Made by a program: the position numbers and the translations under genes
Source of the DNA: Streptomyces griseoluteus
GTDB lineage: Bacteria > Actinomycetota > Actinomycetes > Streptomycetales > Streptomycetaceae
Assembly (NCBI RefSeq): GCF_004784465.1
Contig: NZ_SRRU01000012.1
Coordinates: 103,611-167,610, forward strand
DNA: 64,000 bases
Direction of reading: 5' to 3'
Notes under the pieces: generated by a model
Database searches by the model: none
What the model was told of the DNA's origin: nothing
Seen by the model: the letters and a program-made list of their open reading frames with translations, nothing else
Part shown: piece by piece, positions 63,732 through 64,000 of the stretch
Layout: each line of letters starts with the position of its first letter
Position numbering within the stretch: the stretch's first letter is position 1

Positions 63732-64000
63732 GTGAGTGATCGCAGCCATGTGCCCGAGTTCAACCCCCAGGGGCCGCAGCTCGTCTATGTCGCCGTCGCC
63801 GACCACATCGAGGCGCGGATCAGGACTGGGGAGCTTCAGCCCGGCGCACGCCTGCCCGCAGAGCGCGACCTCGCCCAGGAGTACGGCGTCGCCTACCTCA
63901 CTGTCCGGCGTGCGGCTCAGGTGCTCCGGGAGCGCGGTCTCATCGTGACGGTGCACGGCCGGGGCACCTTCGTCGCGGACCCGGTACCCCCGGCCGACGA
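63732..64000 (+). CDS. GntR-family regulator, partial at window end
   Basis: The first 89 residues are visible. The winged-helix domain is clear: VYVAVADHIEARIRTGELQP, LPAERDLAQEYGVAYLTVRR and ERGLIVTVHGRGTFV. The C-terminal effector part is outside the window. In Streptomyces integrative elements a GntR repressor (KorSA type) controls replication and transfer genes; that is the likely role. Probably leaderless, from the GTG. Confidence 0.88.
   Translation, partial: MSDRSHVPEFNPQGPQLVYVAVADHIEARIRTGELQPGARLPAERDLAQEYGVAYLTVRRAAQVLRERGLIVTVHGRGTFVADPVPPAD

Overview
The window is chromosomal DNA from a Streptomyces-type actinobacterium. GC content is very high, with long open shadow frames opposite most genes. 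Gene order is the conserved Streptomyces run of a TIGR03936 protein, rne, rplU, rpmA, obg, proB, proA, nadD, an LCP gene, rsfS, leuS and degV. Several genes start a few bases after a TANNNT box (leaderless starts), and starts other than ATG are common. The species cannot be fixed from the sequence alone.

Layout. 1-7.1 kb is a mixed block: a DUF1326/DUF2182 pair, an APC permease, a berberine-bridge-type FAD oxidase, a DUF805 protein, an alpha/beta hydrolase and a membrane protein. 7.1-17.9 kb holds a repetitive membrane protein, the TIGR03936 protein, a very large RNase E/G, a cytidylyltransferase with a glycerol-1-phosphate dehydrogenase-like enzyme, then L21, L27 and Obg. 18-27.4 kb looks like a cell-wall glycopolymer (teichoic-acid-like) locus: a GT4 glycosyltransferase, two GT2-TagF fusion proteins and a GalE epimerase, with a PHO-box-like repeat upstream of the TagF genes. 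27.4-38.6 kb has an L,D-transpeptidase, proline synthesis (proB, proA), two related membrane proteins, an M48 protease, two 54-residue membrane proteins, nadD, a divergent LCP/LytR_C protein, rsfS and a phosphatase. 38.6-47.5 kb has two identical tRNA-Ala(GGC) genes, a NuoF-like/ferric-reductase pair, leuS with a leader-peptide attenuator, and degV.

After degV the core order breaks. 47.5-59.3 kb is an accessory region that reads as a defence island. It carries a 627-residue protein coupled to a GIY-YIG-like small protein, an overlapping three-gene ABC-three-component operon (restriction-endonuclease-like effector, middle component, SMC-like ATPase), remnants of an IS3 orfA and an XRE regulator, a HEPN/zinc-ribbon protein and an XPD/DinG-like helicase. 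A 0.4-kb fragment of the ComEC metallo-beta-lactamase domain follows, cut at both ends. Directly after it begins a second element with a large serine integrase, a PD-(D/E)XK-type nuclease, small phage/ICE-type genes and a GntR regulator that runs off the window end. The two insertions appear to have destroyed the competence gene.

Working links: the cytidylyltransferase and dehydrogenase could make the CDP-polyol that the TagF-like domains polymerise. GalE and the GT4 enzyme would supply and attach sugars, and the LCP protein could attach the polymer to peptidoglycan. The accessory half is best read as stacked anti-phage systems plus an integrative element.
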